Assembly: GCA_036429605.1 (NCBI GenBank)
Contig: CM071589.1
Coordinates: forward strand, 4,898,001 to 4,962,000
DNA: 64,000 nt
Direction: 5' to 3'
Source of the DNA: Cladobotryum mycophilum
Taxonomy: Eukaryota; Ascomycota; Sordariomycetes; Hypocreales; Hypocreaceae
Shown piece by piece: positions 25,261 through 38,438 of this stretch. Below the pieces are notes generated by a model, which was not told the origin of the DNA, did no database searches, and saw nothing but the letters and a program-made list of their open reading frames with translations. A program made the translations under genes and the position numbers. Position 1 is the stretch's first letter; every line of letters begins with the position of its first letter.

Positions 25261-26767
25261 ACGAGAGAAAGATGGACAAAAGGTGAAAAAGAAGTGAATG
25301 GATTGCTGTCTGAACAAAGAGCCACTCTGATGCTCATTCATTCGAAAGCTGAGGGCGAGGATAAAAAGCACCTCGACGGGAAGGGAAGGGGTTAACTGGT
25401 GGGAGAGAGTGGTCCCGTGGTTCGATGCAGCAGAGGCAGATGCAGGCAGAAAGAAGGAGCTGACTTACCCAAAGAACCGGTGAGATTGACTCTCAAGAAA
25501 TGGCAATTGGAAGAAAAAAGGGAAAAGTTTGAAGATGTCGAATTTCAAACAGACACAGAGCGACGCGGGAAGATGATAAAAAGCAGTGACTGCCGGTCGG
25601 TTAGTTGGTGATTTTGTCAGAGGCAGTAGTGGTAGTGGTGGTAGTGGTGTTTGGCGGCTCAGAACCGTAACCGCGAGGACACGGGGGAGGCTTTTGGGTG
25701 GATGGAGGAACGTACGTCAGGCGTCTAGACGGGGCAAATGGCGCCGGAGCGGAGGGCAGTGGAGAACGGCGCGACGTTGCTGCTGACGGCACGAGTCGAT
25801 GCACAAGCTCACGAGGGGCGCTGAGCTTGCGTTTTAGGCGGGACAGGTCTCAAAAAAAGTGTCGTGAATAGAATAGAATACGATCCGGTCGAGTCGAGGA
25901 CTTGGTGTTTGCCGGACAAAGACAACACGTAGGATAAACGTGGTGATGTCCTGATCTTTTTTCTTCTTCTTCTTCTTCTTCCTCACTCTTCTCGTCTCTC
26001 TTTCTCTCTTTGTTTTGTTTTTTCTGCTATGCTTCGTTGCACAGCGTGTTGCGTTGCCTTTTGTCTTTCTGGTCTGCTTCTACTCTCTCCGTCTCTCTTC
26101 GCTGTCGCTCTTTTGTGGGAGGTATTGCTGTTTCGATGCGGGGCACCAATGCTTCTGCTACGGGCAACGTCTGACGTGCAGTTGCAGCTCTTTCAGAAGA
26201 CCTTCTATCAATCAGCTCGATTTGTTCCACATCGACGCCTTAATACAGCATGTCTTTCCTCCCCAACAAAACGAGGAGCGACATCCATAGGATATGTAAA
26301 AAAGGGAAGGGGGAGGGGGTATTGCTTAATGGTTGGTTAAACGTACAGCTTCTACCTCTTCTCTCTGCTGCTCGGTGTAAGGAAGATTCAAGGTGAGTAC
26401 AAAAGTAGAGGAGGGGAGGGCGAGGCGGCGCGGTAATAAAAGTCACCAGCAGCTCTAGTACTTGTACGTGGGGCGAGGCTACCTCACGTAACCACCTGAC
26501 CAACGCACCACGCACGAACACTGGGGAGCTGCGGCGGAGGCAGACGATAGACGGTAAGAGTAGAAACCCAACAAGCACAGGTAAAACGCAAGGGGCCTAT
26601 TAGATGGATGGAAGGAGGATCCAGAAAGGAAAGAAAAAAGGGCGAACAAGCCAGGCGGGCGAAAGAGGATCTTTATTAGGTATTTATTGGGGATCTAGAC
26701 GGAGCCCTATGCTGTGTGTGCAGGCGTGTGTAGGTGCTGGTGCTTGCTTGGTTCTGGTCAGGTTGGC

Positions 26768-26797
26768 GAGGCAAGGCAAGGCGAGGCAAGGCAAGGT
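26768..26797. repeat. GGCAA pentanucleotide microsatellite
   Basis: About six copies of GGCAA (one GGCGA) lie in the gene-poor region. Confidence 0.85.
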
Positions 26798-29700
26798 AGG
26801 TAAGTAGGTACCTAGAAGCTCGCTCACAGGCGTGCAGGAAGGGATGAGCCCAGGCCTTGGACGGGTGAGTACATCTACAGGGAAGGGAGAAAAGGCAAAA
26901 ATGTAGAAACGCAGTGAGTACCAGTACCTGCTAGATTTCCACATCAAATTCGTACTCCGTACTTGATTTGTACATGCCTACCTCTGCCTACAAGTACTTG
27001 CACCAGCAAAGATTTTGGCCAAAAACCATCCAATGCTTGGTCGTCATTCAGACAAAATTCACGACGCTGAGACCCAGCCATGGGTTCCAGGACAAGCCAA
27101 GGGTGACCCGCAGGCGTTGGGCTCAGGTGCTCATGTGCTCATTTTTTGAGACGGGCACCTGGCGCTAGCACTCGGCAAGCAAGCGGAAGTCAAGGACAGG
27201 GAACCTGGAACCATGCAAACCTGAGGTCCTCAAAGTCCCCTAGTGGGTTTTGTGTGGGCTGTGGGCACCACCAAAAAGAAGAGCTGGTAGTGGTAATTCT
27301 TGTTCTGCTCGAAACATCCTTGTATTGCGTGTCCAGCTGTGATCGGATTAGGAAAAAAATACCTGGTAGATATTATACGACTTTACAGAGTACCATCCAG
27401 TTTTTTCTACTCAATTCAGAAAAAAATAACGACAGGGGCATCCACCACTCTCTCAGCGTCCAAGGCACATTTTTGAGTGTGCGTACGTCATGGGCCCCCG
27501 GGTCTCAGGTCTCAGTTGCTGAGGAAGGTGTCCCACTAACCGGTACCTACCTTCTTTGCAGCGAGTTTGTGTGGCCTGATTGCTTCCAGGTTGCCATCTT
27601 CTAAAGTCCGGGCCCTTCTGTAGGGAGTAGCAACTCGCTATTGATTTTTTGCAACATCCATCGAAATGCATCCATTCTTTGGCCGTCCTTCTCAGCATCC
27701 TTCGATTACAACAAGTCCAGAAGCTAAAACCAAGTGTCGGACCTTGTATATTACAAACCATCTTTATGATCAACGCCTGCTCTCGTTTCTGTCATATTCG
27801 ACCATGACCAGCATGCTTCTCTACGTCAGTGTGCAGTGGAAATATTTCCAAATATGAGCAACCCCCTCACCACTTCACTTGTCCTTACCACCCCCTTCTC
27901 TTCTCCTTTGCCTTACCAACGACGCCACCTACTTTTCCATCAATCGCCCAAAGCAATTGCGGTGGTGGTTCAGCTTTTGGTGGGTACAAGGAAGAGGTGC
28001 GTGACCTGACAATTGGGTGGCCGGCTCAGGTCGACAATCTCCGGGTTCCTTTTCATACGCTAACTAACCTGCAGCAAGACATTGACGGCCGCCGACCCAA
28101 CGTGCATCTCCATGTGCGAATTTCCGGTTGATCTACCAAACTACCTATAAATTTTTTTTTTCGCGCATACATACAGTCTGTAATACGTGGAACTCCGTTG
28201 AGAGCTTGCTACATTTATCCTGGTTCAAATGAGCCTCCAATTGGGTCAGACAACAATCCAAGACATAGACTTTGTCTGATGTGATGATCTCACATTAAAC
28301 TAGGCAAACTCAACTGACACCTTTTATGTACAAGCTGCAAGTAAGCTAGTTGAGCTTACACCGGGTCCCTGAACCAGACGCTCGTGTAAACTCAGCTGAA
28401 CAAGAAATGCAACTGCAAAATGAATGGCTGCAACACCAGAGCATGAAGATTCAGAGCTACACATATCGTCAATTGCAAGCGCACTGCGGCTCATTGATGT
28501 CTCTCCTTCACACAGTACGTACTATTGTGCTTATACATATAGGCCCATGTGCTACAACGCAGCGTTGCATACACCAACAAACAAACAAGCAAACAAACAA
28601 ACAGGGGTATGGAGCTTTCTTCCTCATCATGAGCATCAACCATCGTTGATCCGCAACAGAGGGACAGCAAATCTGCCGGCCTTGCTACTTCTCAGGAAGT
28701 GTCCGAGAAGCGGTATCCTCGTTACCTATTATTGCTGTGGATAGAGCTGGCCAACTTGGACTGAGCACCCAAGTGGGTGAGAAATTGCATCGCCGCTGGG
28801 TACGTGGCTAACTTGGATGAAGAGGATAACATTGCCTCCCCTCGTTTCTAGGCATTTCTTTTGTTCCTCTTAACTCACTTTGTTTCCTTTGATCTCGTCT
28901 GTCCTAGTCTATCTTTGTTACACTCCAGTGCGGTTTTTTATTCCCCAGATGACGCCTTCATCTTGATCTAGACGTTGGGTATCGTTTGTAGTGATTCGGG
29001 ATACTCTGGGATACGTGTGACACAGAAGAGCTGCCCCCTGCTGACTCTGCCCGCCACCACATGCTGTCACCACTATCAGCAAAGTTTCTTTTATTTTCTT
29101 GCTCCCGAGACCTTGTCGGCGGGCCGATGGCCTGAAATTGCCTGCATTCATTGGCGACCAGCCGCCACCTTCATCCCCGGCTAGCCACCATCGAATGTCC
29201 TGGCAAAATGGACAAAGAGTTGGTGTCAAAGGCAAACGCATTCTAGATGCGGACCTTGTTGCTCTCATGTTACATCTAGAGCTTGACCATGATGGCCTCA
29301 TCGAATTCAGGCGAGGTGGTATATGAATAAAAGCACATGTCATGTAGGACCCCCGCAACTGTTCACACCAGAGATGCTGAATACGCGCATGCAAGGAGCT
29401 TTGTTGAGGACGATTCTGATATTTCTGCTACATAGTAGGTGGAGCTGTGTTACTGGGATGAACCCCGCGGTGCATCCACTACTACCCTCTACTCTGGCAT
29501 TCAATTCTGTCTTGTCTTGCCTGCCCCCCATCCCCTCCTCCCTGTAAGGTTTATCATCGACCGTTGATCGGTGATGGCTTCCAACAACCTGCCTTGGGAC
29601 CATTTATTATGGACCCATGTCGAGAAGTTTGTATTTGCTACCTAATGATGATTTATTGCTTGCTTTAGCGATGGGGGGCTTGTTAGCTCGCCGGCTCATT

Positions 29701-32700
29701 CGGTTGAAGTGCTTCATCTATGCTTCAACGCCTTCCTATAGAACCGTCTTGCTTTTCTCCTTTTCTCTAAATACTTCTACTTTCATTGATCCCGTCGTTT
29801 CTTTTTCTTCCATTGGCATCAGATGGTGCCAAATTCCAGAAAGTCTATGCGCGTTTTGTGGTGGATTGGCGTTCTGGATGCTGATGAGGCAAACGCCAAT
29901 GCAGGTGAAGAGCGTGGGCACCAACATGTCCCTGAGACTTCTTGGTCAAATTTGGGCACAACGTCATGCTGGACGTCACTTGGAACGAAGCTAATGTTCT
30001 GTGACAACGGCACATCTGCAGGAAGCTTGACGGATACATGGACATACTATCCTTTCTCATTGACCAAGTTCGGGCGCCTTCGTTCAAGCGTACCTGATTT
30101 TGGACCCTAGGAATGTATGCAAGTCCTCAGAAGGGCACGCCAGGAATGGCTACGGGCTATCCGAACCCAACAATCAAGTGGGTTTGTTAATTGCTGTACA
30201 TACATGCCCGTCTGTCAAGTCCTGGTTCAGGGCACCCGCAAAAGGTTGGGAAGCAAATAGAAAAATAGCTGGTGGAATGCAATGAGGTCCCATGACCCAG
30301 ATCATGCAACGCTAACGCCCCCAAGATTTGCTTCTTTCGCCAGGGCCGCTCTCCGTTGCCGCCGGCGCGCGAAGTAGAGATCTTGGCTAGACCAGCACAA
30401 AGAAAGAAAAATCCCGAGGTCTCTGGATCAATCGAGTCGGCTTCCCAAGTTTGACCATGCAGGATCCCATTGATCGACCGATCCCAATTGAAAAGCAGAG
30501 CTGCCCAATGCCTCCTACGGATCAACAACGCAATGGCCAATTAGTTGTGTCAATTGGTTGAGCTGCAACGTGGCGGCCTGCCTGTTCATCTCGATTGCAG
30601 CACCGCTCGCCGCTAAGAACTCTTATTAGCTGGTTATGCTGGGATGCCCAGACGAGAAACTCGCGCCTGATCCTTTGCATGGCATTTGCTGCACGCTAAG
30701 GGGGGAGAATATTTGATTGAGAGTTTTGTTGTGTTACCTACACGAGGAACGAAAAGCTCGGGCTTCTTCACAATCAACAACTCCAGGTAAGCATTAGGTT
30801 TTCCGTTGACTATCATATGATTTATCAAACCATAGTTCAGTCCCTTATCATCTCAACTTCAAATTCATCATCACCTTATAGTCAGTCTACTTCAAGCTCC
30901 CAAGGATACCGTGCATATTCATGGGCTTACCTCCTTTGTACCGGTTCGTTGATTCATCTCCTACAGCCCCACTGGGAGGCCACGAGACCACAAGTGTGGC
31001 TCCTGGATCTTGTCGGTGGGGTCTCTGATTGTCTTTGATTTGGGCGTGGCCGAGTGGTGCAATTACAATTACGAGCCTACTACTATACTGCAAACATTCT
31101 TGGTACACCGTTGGTAATATATTATCTCTCTGGCTTACGATTGAGAGGCAAACAGAATCGTAACATGTTTCTGCATGCTTGATAATAAATGGCTAATTGC
31201 CCATCTCGGGATCACTTCAGCTTTGTCGCCTTGTCGTATGTGCTTGGCATTCTTCCGCGGACAATACCAATTTTCTTACAAGTATTCACCAATCAGATGT
31301 TTAACCAAACTTGGATGACAGTGCATATGGATTGAGTGAACGGCACTATCGTAAATCTCGATTCTAGATTTAGCACTCTCCTGTTGAGCAACCCTTGCTC
31401 ACGGCAGACTACTAATCTTCGCACTAACATGGCGTCGGATATGGTCACAAATAACAACCCTTTCTATCCACAGCTACCAATCGTCGGTTCGTCAGTCCAT
31501 GGATCATCACAGACCCTATCTGCACCATCATATATTCCCTCGGATCACTCAATTGGACGACTTCTTTCTCATCGTCTCTTTTATGCGAGATGCATCCCTT
31601 TATCACATGAGCCGCCCCTTGCCTCATTCGAAACGGCTCGGTCAGGACCATTTCGCCCCTTGCTTATTCAAGCCAGGTCAGAAGGCCTGATGCAGCTGCA
31701 TGAGCATGAGCTGGGCATTGGGCAACGCTCATTCCTTTCGTCATCACGCTGACAGCGTTGAATTGCATGATTCCACGCCATCCCCCTCTTGCGATAGTGG
31801 ATGTACTTTATGATTGACATGGTCTGTTGTAAAACATTCCACGACGTGCATCGAGGCACTGCATTTTGTCTGGTAACGCCATCACTTGTGCTAGTCCACT
31901 AACAACTGAGGTCTACATGCATGACCTGGTAGGTTCCAATGATAGGGATTATGTTGAGCCAATGGCTACAACGAGGACCCTAATCCTTGTGCAGTCTTGG
32001 TATCCATATCCGTGCAACCTTTGGGAGCAATCAACGATATATGTTGAGGTCTGGATACTGACCATTCGAAAACCCGATACTGGCTACTTTTATTCCACTC
32101 CTTCCAACTGAACTGGGTAATTCGTTCAAACACCACGGCCCCTTGGACGTGCATCAACCTCGAGCACTCGTCAGCCTGACCCAATCGACCCAGTCCCTCT
32201 CAAACCTAGCCCACCCGACGAAGCTGATGTATGACAGCTTCATGCTGCGTACCAAAGGTGTCGATTCTCAATCAGGCTATGAAACTAGCCCTTGAACGAC
32301 TCCATCAACCAGCTGTGACATGTGAGATGTCACGTATGCAGATAGCCCTTGTTCTACTCCGAAGTCAGTCCATGTAGGCATATCTACCCAACTCTTGGTC
32401 TGTCGGGTCATTTATCCAGACAATTTACTCGGTTTTGGTTGGCTCTGCAGTTCAGATTCCACACGGAGATGATTCGCCTTGCGGTACCGCACCGCGGCTT
32501 CCCGTCTGCATCTCATAGGCGGCAGCAAAGTTGCGTCACGGAATCCACACAGCTAGAGCAAGGCACAAACCCTTGGCCAGGGATTTACAACCCAGTTGCT
32601 ACGGTATCATGCAGAACGTCCTTGACGCTTTGCAAACGTGGACCAGTGTGAGATCGAGTATCTGATGCAAGAGCCCCGATAAGAATGGCGCCCAGTTCAA

Positions 32701-35115
32701 AAGAGGGGCTATGGATCTCTTTTCGAATAGATCATCTCAGGTACCAAAATGAGGCTGCTGCATAGGGCTAGGGATATGGTTTACAATTCATGGTTATTAG
32801 CGATGCTTGCCTGAATAGCAAAGAATATATGATGAACTTTCTAACTATTGCCTTGGATTTAGCCTGCCCATTCTCTTATACACTAGGACACCGAAAGTCA
32901 TACCCGTAAAGGATTTCAGAGACGCCAATCAAATATTCAACCAACGTTTATGCCAAACTCCCTTCAATCTAGAATCATTCGCCACACTATGAAACATATA
33001 AGGGTTTTTACACGATTTAATGATGTAAATGAACGCAATCTACTCTACCAAGGAGAAGAATACCGTCCGTCTCAAGGGATTTCTTTGTCTCTGGGCATTG
33101 ATTTAATTATCCTTATCTTCCTCTTTTGCTCTTGATATTTATTGAAATTGAATTTTGTTGGATTTCAATATCATGTGCCTTCACTATACACCAGCAGTGT
33201 TTTTATCCAACATATACCTGCCAAGCCCGCATTCTCCTCTGATGACGCCCAATACTGGGCACAGGTCATCTATTCTGCAGCCATCATTTGTTAGGAATGA
33301 CTGTAACATATCATCTACAGGAACGTACTTTCACTTTCAGCCGCCTTCGTCCACCAATGTCTTAATTTGGGCATTGACGGGGCACAAAGTGATTGGTCTT
33401 TAATTCTGAGCATCAGTTGAACGCCTCAAGGCAACCGGAATGTCTGCAAGGGAGGTGTGCCAATATAGACAGGAACAGCTACTGGGCGGTTTGCGTGTTG
33501 TTTACCCAATTAGGTGAGAGAGAAAAAGTACAAGCTGCAGTGTCTCGTTTCTACTGCGGACAGGGGACAGGGGTTTTGTCGAGAGAGAGCTTCGGTGTCA
33601 AGTGGTTGATGCGTATATGTACGTTGAGGACTCGTGATCAAGATGAGGGCATGTACATATGTCCTCTTTTTGCCAAATACAGCAAATTGCATGCCATCAC
33701 ATCATCCATGCTGCCCTCATTGAATAAGAAGAAGAGTTTCTTCTCCGCTCGGTGAAGGAAGGATTTGGGATCAAAACTTGGCTTTTGACGTGTCCCTTTC
33801 TGTTTTCTTTGTTTTAGTAAATGTATTAAGATTTTTATATAGATTTCTTCTGTTCAATTTTTTTCTGGAACTCGTATGGATACACCAGCCATGTACATCT
33901 CACACATGCTCGCCACGTAACAATACATGCTCCCTTCTCTCTCTCTCTCTCTCTCCCTGCTCGGCTCCGAGACCCAAATCTGTTATCACATGCATGAAGC
34001 AGCCCGCCAGCCCCCCTTTTTTTTATTCCTTTCCTCTTCATTCCCTTGGACAGACTTCCTTGCCCCCTCCCCCTGTATCACCCCATCTCGAATCAGAACC
34101 TGGGAGCAGCCAGGTTTTCCACTTTTTCTTTGCTACTGGTCCTTGATGCAGCAGAAGCCTGTAGTCCCCTCCTCCTTGTGTAACAGGGAGGAGGGGGGTA
34201 ACATGGCGAATCTTGAACAGGGGTTTTCCCAACACAGTAAACACAACACAAGACAAAGCTGTAAGCCAAAATATCCATCATAGATTGGTCCTCCTCCCCC
34301 CCTCTCTTCCTTCCCTACGGGCGGGTTGATCCGATAGCTGCGGGAGGGGAGGGGAAAGCCATCAAACAAAACAAACCAAAAGCCAAAAAAAAAAACGGGC
34401 GAAACAATGTCTTCTCTTTTTCAGGGGCTTGCTTACGCGCGTATGTGTTGTGTTGCGTGTGTGTGAGTGAGTGAGTGTGTGAGAGTTGTGCGGCAGACCC
34501 ACTTTTATGGCCTGGAATGTCCTACGATCTCAGCCTATCTCCTCGGAAGCGTGTCTGACTGCATTGGGCTGCCTGCCTTTTCGCGGCCGGGTATAAGATG
34601 GATGGATGAAAGGCAAGGGAAGGGAAGAGAGAGGGAGAGATGCAAGGGGGGCGGTGGTTGGTGTCGGATAGGACATGCAGCAAACCGAAAAGAGAAAAAA
34701 AGTTACCAGCTTAAGAAATTCTCCCTTGCTTTTTATACTGTGTCACTCGGAAAGGATATCGAGGCATGTGGTGTATATGAAATAACAAAAAAAAAAGGGG
34801 GGGGGAGGTAAAGTACGTGCAGCTCGTTAAGTCTTCAGGATAAAAATAGAAAAAATGAAAGAAAAGAAAGCGTGGAAATTCAGGGTCGTTTGTAGAAAAA
34901 GAACCAATTTTCGTTTTGAAGCAAAACCCATCTAACCATAACTCAATGATGTTATCTGCAGTGTTTGTGGCGGGGTCGCCCGACAGTTCTACCAATCCCC
35001 CTCGAGGGGGCACTGCAGGCCCAACCAGGGCTCAGATCTGCGACATTGTCTGAAACAGGGCCGTCCGTCTCTTCCTTGGTCATACCGAACCAATCCATCC
35101 CACCGTGTGACTTTC

Positions 35116-37184
35116 CTAGTCCTCGTCATGAACCTTATCTACGACCGCATCTTTCGCCGTGTTAATCACCTTCTCCTTTTCCAGGGGCTGGTCCGCTATC
35201 TCGACGGGGCTGCTCAGCCCACCCGCAATCGGACTCATCTGACCACTATCAGGTCCGCTGCCGGGAAGCCGGCCCGGTATTCTGATGTCATCAGGGGAGC
35301 TTGGCAAGATCGTGGCATCCAAGCCAGGAATGCGGATGCGCTTAGCCTCGTTCTGGTATGCAGCAGGGATAATCTCGATGATCTCATCGCGAGGAAACCT
35401 GAGCGTTGGAATGTCCATTGTAGAGCAGTGCATGAGGTAGGCGTAGAGGACACGAAGAACTGATTCGTGAGCAATGATGAGGAGGTCGCTCTGCTCTCGT
35501 TCCAGCTCTAGAATGATTGGCTCAAGTCGAACAGCGAGGTCGTGATAGGACTGTGAGCAGTGTCAGCTGAGATTCACGCAACGAATGTGAAGGGGTTTGT
35601 CACATACCTCAGCCCGGGGGTAGCGGTGATGGTATGGATCCAACTCATGCTTCTCAACCTCGTCAGGGTAGATTTGACGAATTACACGGTCCGACATCTT
35701 CTCACATACTCCAGGGTTGATCTGACTCATTTGAGAACGTTGTCTGACTTTGAAACCTTTGTCTTTGAGATAATCCGCGGTCTGTACGGAGCGGTGTCGA
35801 GTTGATGTCCAGACTGAGAGCGGTCGAAGTGGAGCATCAGGACCACCCTTTGCGATCAGCTCCAACCGCTCTTGCTCTCTGTGCTTCAGGAGAGCTTCTG
35901 ACATTTTTTCAGCGTAAGCCTTCCCTTCTTCAGAAAGGGGTGCGTCAGCTCGGTAAGAATCCTCCTCTGTGGCAGTACCAGATCGAACGAAGAATGTTGT
36001 ACGTGCTTTGATGTGTAGGTTTGTGAGGTAGAAGACAATTCGGTGCGAGAGGTAGTTAAAGCTAACATTATTGTAAAAGAATTTGTCTCCGGCATTGATC
36101 ATTCTGATGTAGTTCAATTCCGCTTCGTTCATGGTCTCAAACACTGGGATTCTCATTTCGATTCGCTTCAGATATAGTTTGGCAGCTTCATCGGCGTTCA
36201 TGCCAGCAAACTAAAGACGATGTCAATACAACAAGTTTAGTCGGATCATGGGAAGAAAGAACTCACATCAGGTGATGAAATCTTGACATTGATGGCGTTG
36301 TCATGCAGGATTCGCTCGTCGTCCACGTACGATTCAATAAAAAGTGACTATACATATGATGTGTGTTAGTTGGGGCTAGAGAATGTAGGTAGGCGTGGAG
36401 ACTGACCTGGACGTCGTGCTTTGCGAATTCTTTAGCCAAGGAGCGCCGCCCAGCCGCGGTGGGGTTTACCGCATCGTATATGGCTACTTGGCCATTTTCA
36501 TGATTCAGCCAGGAGTAGATATCCTCGCGACACTTCTTGAGAATCTTCTGGCGCAGCATGACCGAGGCCGGGGAAGCATCGGGGAACCAGTAGTCATCGG
36601 GGACTGAGCCACCAGGTCCGATCGTTGCCCGACGATAGTCACCCAAGTGAAAGATTCGAGTCTTGACGCCAAGCCATTGGAGGTAACGAGCCATGGAAAC
36701 ACAAATATGTCTGCAGATGATAAGCCGTAGTCTAATGTGTGTAAGGAAGTTTTGTTGGCTCACGTCTTGCCTCGTGCAGGCGGCCCAACCATGACAATAG
36801 CAATGCGGCCAGAATGAAACAGTCTTCCAGACATGGTGCTGTACAGCTGGGCCGGAGCCATGTCCTGATCCTCAGTCACATCATGAATACCATCGATGAA
36901 AGTTGAGCTTCTGCGACGGTACCGCGGTGCATTTGCCGCAATCTCTGGAGTACTGAGGTCCTGTTAGCTTTGAACTAAGATTTCTTCCATAGCCACACAA
37001 TAACGAGCCAAATGGAGTAAAGAGATAGAGTGATACAGATAGATAGGCAAGGAAATATGAGAGTCAGGTTCAGGATATGAAATAGAGGCAGCCCCAGTGA
37101 TTACATCAATCTTGATAACACCATCATACCATTGCCCTTTGAGTCCTCCCATGCATGTTATATCACTTACAGTAGAGTATCCAT
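35116..37184 (-). CDS. pfk26: 6-phosphofructo-2-kinase (PFK26-like), phosphatase His replaced by Ser, 541 aa
   Basis: Exons are 37184-37171 (tentative, five residues), 36952-36764, 36710-36407, 36347-36267, 36210-35608 and 35550-35116. The kinase half has the P-loop GPPARGKT (61-68), THICVSMARYLQWLGV and the F6P-binding region YRRATIGPGG. It makes fructose-2,6-bisphosphate, the activator of phosphofructokinase. The C-terminal half has the histidine-phosphatase fold, with VWTSTRHRSVQTA and IIAHESVLRVLYAYL, but the catalytic RHG motif reads RSG (Ser273 for the His that forms the phospho-intermediate). Yeast Pfk26p carries the same His-to-Ser change and is kinase-only, so this enzyme is predicted to lack bisphosphatase activity. 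The first exon is the weakest part of the model: it was chosen because GTAAGT and CCTCAG give an in-frame join (MDTLL to TPEIAANAP). Confidence 0.9.
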
Positions 37185-38438
37185 CCTGTCAGTTTTTGTC
37201 CTTTGTATCTGGCGGTAAGACGAGACGCAGCGTAAGGGCGTCCAAGTTAGGTCAAGGGACGTGATGGAGTACGTTTCAACTGAATCAGGTGACCTGTGGA
37301 TGGTAAAAGAAGCGTGAATTGGGCCGACCTCGAGCTGAAAAGAAGTCGAAAGGCTGAAGAACAAACGGTAAATGCCGTGATCAAAGATGTAGCTGGGCTG
37401 TATTGTTTCAAGTCTCTGCCCCACCAAATGTTTGGACGGTTGCAGTGGTGGCGGAAACGGTTGTTGATTAGGTACGCACGGAAGCGGAATTGAATGGACC
37501 AGTGACGAATTGTAGGGAGAAGGGAAAGAAACGCAATGTCGAAGAACAAGAAAATAAAATAAAAGGAACGGAAAATAAGCGCGTGATTCAAGAAGGGGCC
37601 GACCTCAAGCGGACGTTTCAATGAATATGATATGATATAGGATCTAGGGTACGGACAGGGTCTGTTGCATGAAGCCTCATGGAAATGCCGATCTAGGGTG
37701 TCAGCATAATACCAAGTACGTACAAAGGATAAGGGAAGGTACATTGCTTTTGACTCTTATCAAGTATCGAATACCCCGCACCTGGCCTATAGCACGTCAT
37801 AAGGGTATCGCTGGAATTGTTACAAGTACTTAGTAGGTATGAATAAAACACAGCGCTGTATAGAGGCTGCTTATTTGCTTCTGTAACTGGATAATAGGTA
37901 GACATAGAAAGAACTGACACCAGCCAGCTGAGATGCCAATCTATCTGTAACATCTACTTTCACGAGTTTCCAATATCAGAGATCATCATCTTGCATCCGT
38001 CGACTGCCCCACCATGGAGTGCGACTGACGTACTGGATACTCCTCTACATGTACCGCTACTTTATCTTATCAAAACGATCACCAGGGCTCACTGGAATCC
38101 ACGTGCATAGGGCCTCCCGGCATGGAACATTCTATTTTCCGCACTCTACTGGACTCGACGTCGTTCTGTGGCTCGTGCGCCCCCGGCCGAGCAATTGGGG
38201 ATTTGATGAAAATTGTTCTCAACCTCCATTCGAGTCTGCCCATCCGGAGCTCGTCATTTGCATAATTGACGTCAAGGCACAACGCCATTATTACGATTCA
38301 GGCTCTGCGATCAGCCTGTTCAGAATCGCATTGTACCCAGCAAAGTGAAGCGATTCTTTGCTCAACCCAAAGCGATTCATTCGCACCAATCTTTTCTATA
38401 TATATATATATCCGGAGCCTTGACGCAACTTCACCATC
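37185..38438. other. Divergent intergenic region between PFK26-like and TOM40
   Basis: No gene seen. It holds both promoters, including a TA-repeat just before the TOM40 start. Confidence 0.6.
38396..38411 (+). promoter_or_regulatory. TA-dinucleotide, TATA-like tract upstream of TOM40
   Basis: An alternating TA run ends 28 bases before the TOM40 start codon. It could be a TATA-type element or a nucleosome-free spacer in a very short leader; only its position supports this. Confidence 0.35.

Larger units (their letters stand above)
24176..35115. other. About 11-kb gene-poor region between GSK-3 and the PFK26-like gene
   Basis: No open frame here shows a domain, a convincing splice chain or a conserved motif, although frames up to 186 aa exist in low-complexity DNA. 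The part nearest GSK-3 (24.2-26 kb) is purine-rich on the plus strand, i.e. C/T-rich on the GSK-3 strand, and may be a long 5' leader or promoter. A plus-strand C/T-rich tract at about 25955-26025 looks like a fungal transcription start region facing right. A second plus-strand pyrimidine tract sits near 33925-33960. 27-33.5 kb is plain mixed sequence. Non-coding transcripts or a gene too diverged to recognise remain possible. Confidence 0.55.

Noticed and set aside
24811..25371. 186-residue minus-strand frame upstream of GSK-3
   Set aside because: Composed of Ser/Leu/Pro from CT and TTTCC simple repeats; a low-complexity artefact.
28918..29394. 158-residue minus-strand frame in the gene-poor region
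   Set aside because: No domain, amino-acid composition of random sequence, and a plus-strand frame of equal quality overlaps it.
31041..31110. Sequence TGGCCGAGTGG resembling a tRNA A-box (Leu/Ser type)
   Set aside because: No GGTTCGA-type B-box or foldable cloverleaf follows within the needed distance.
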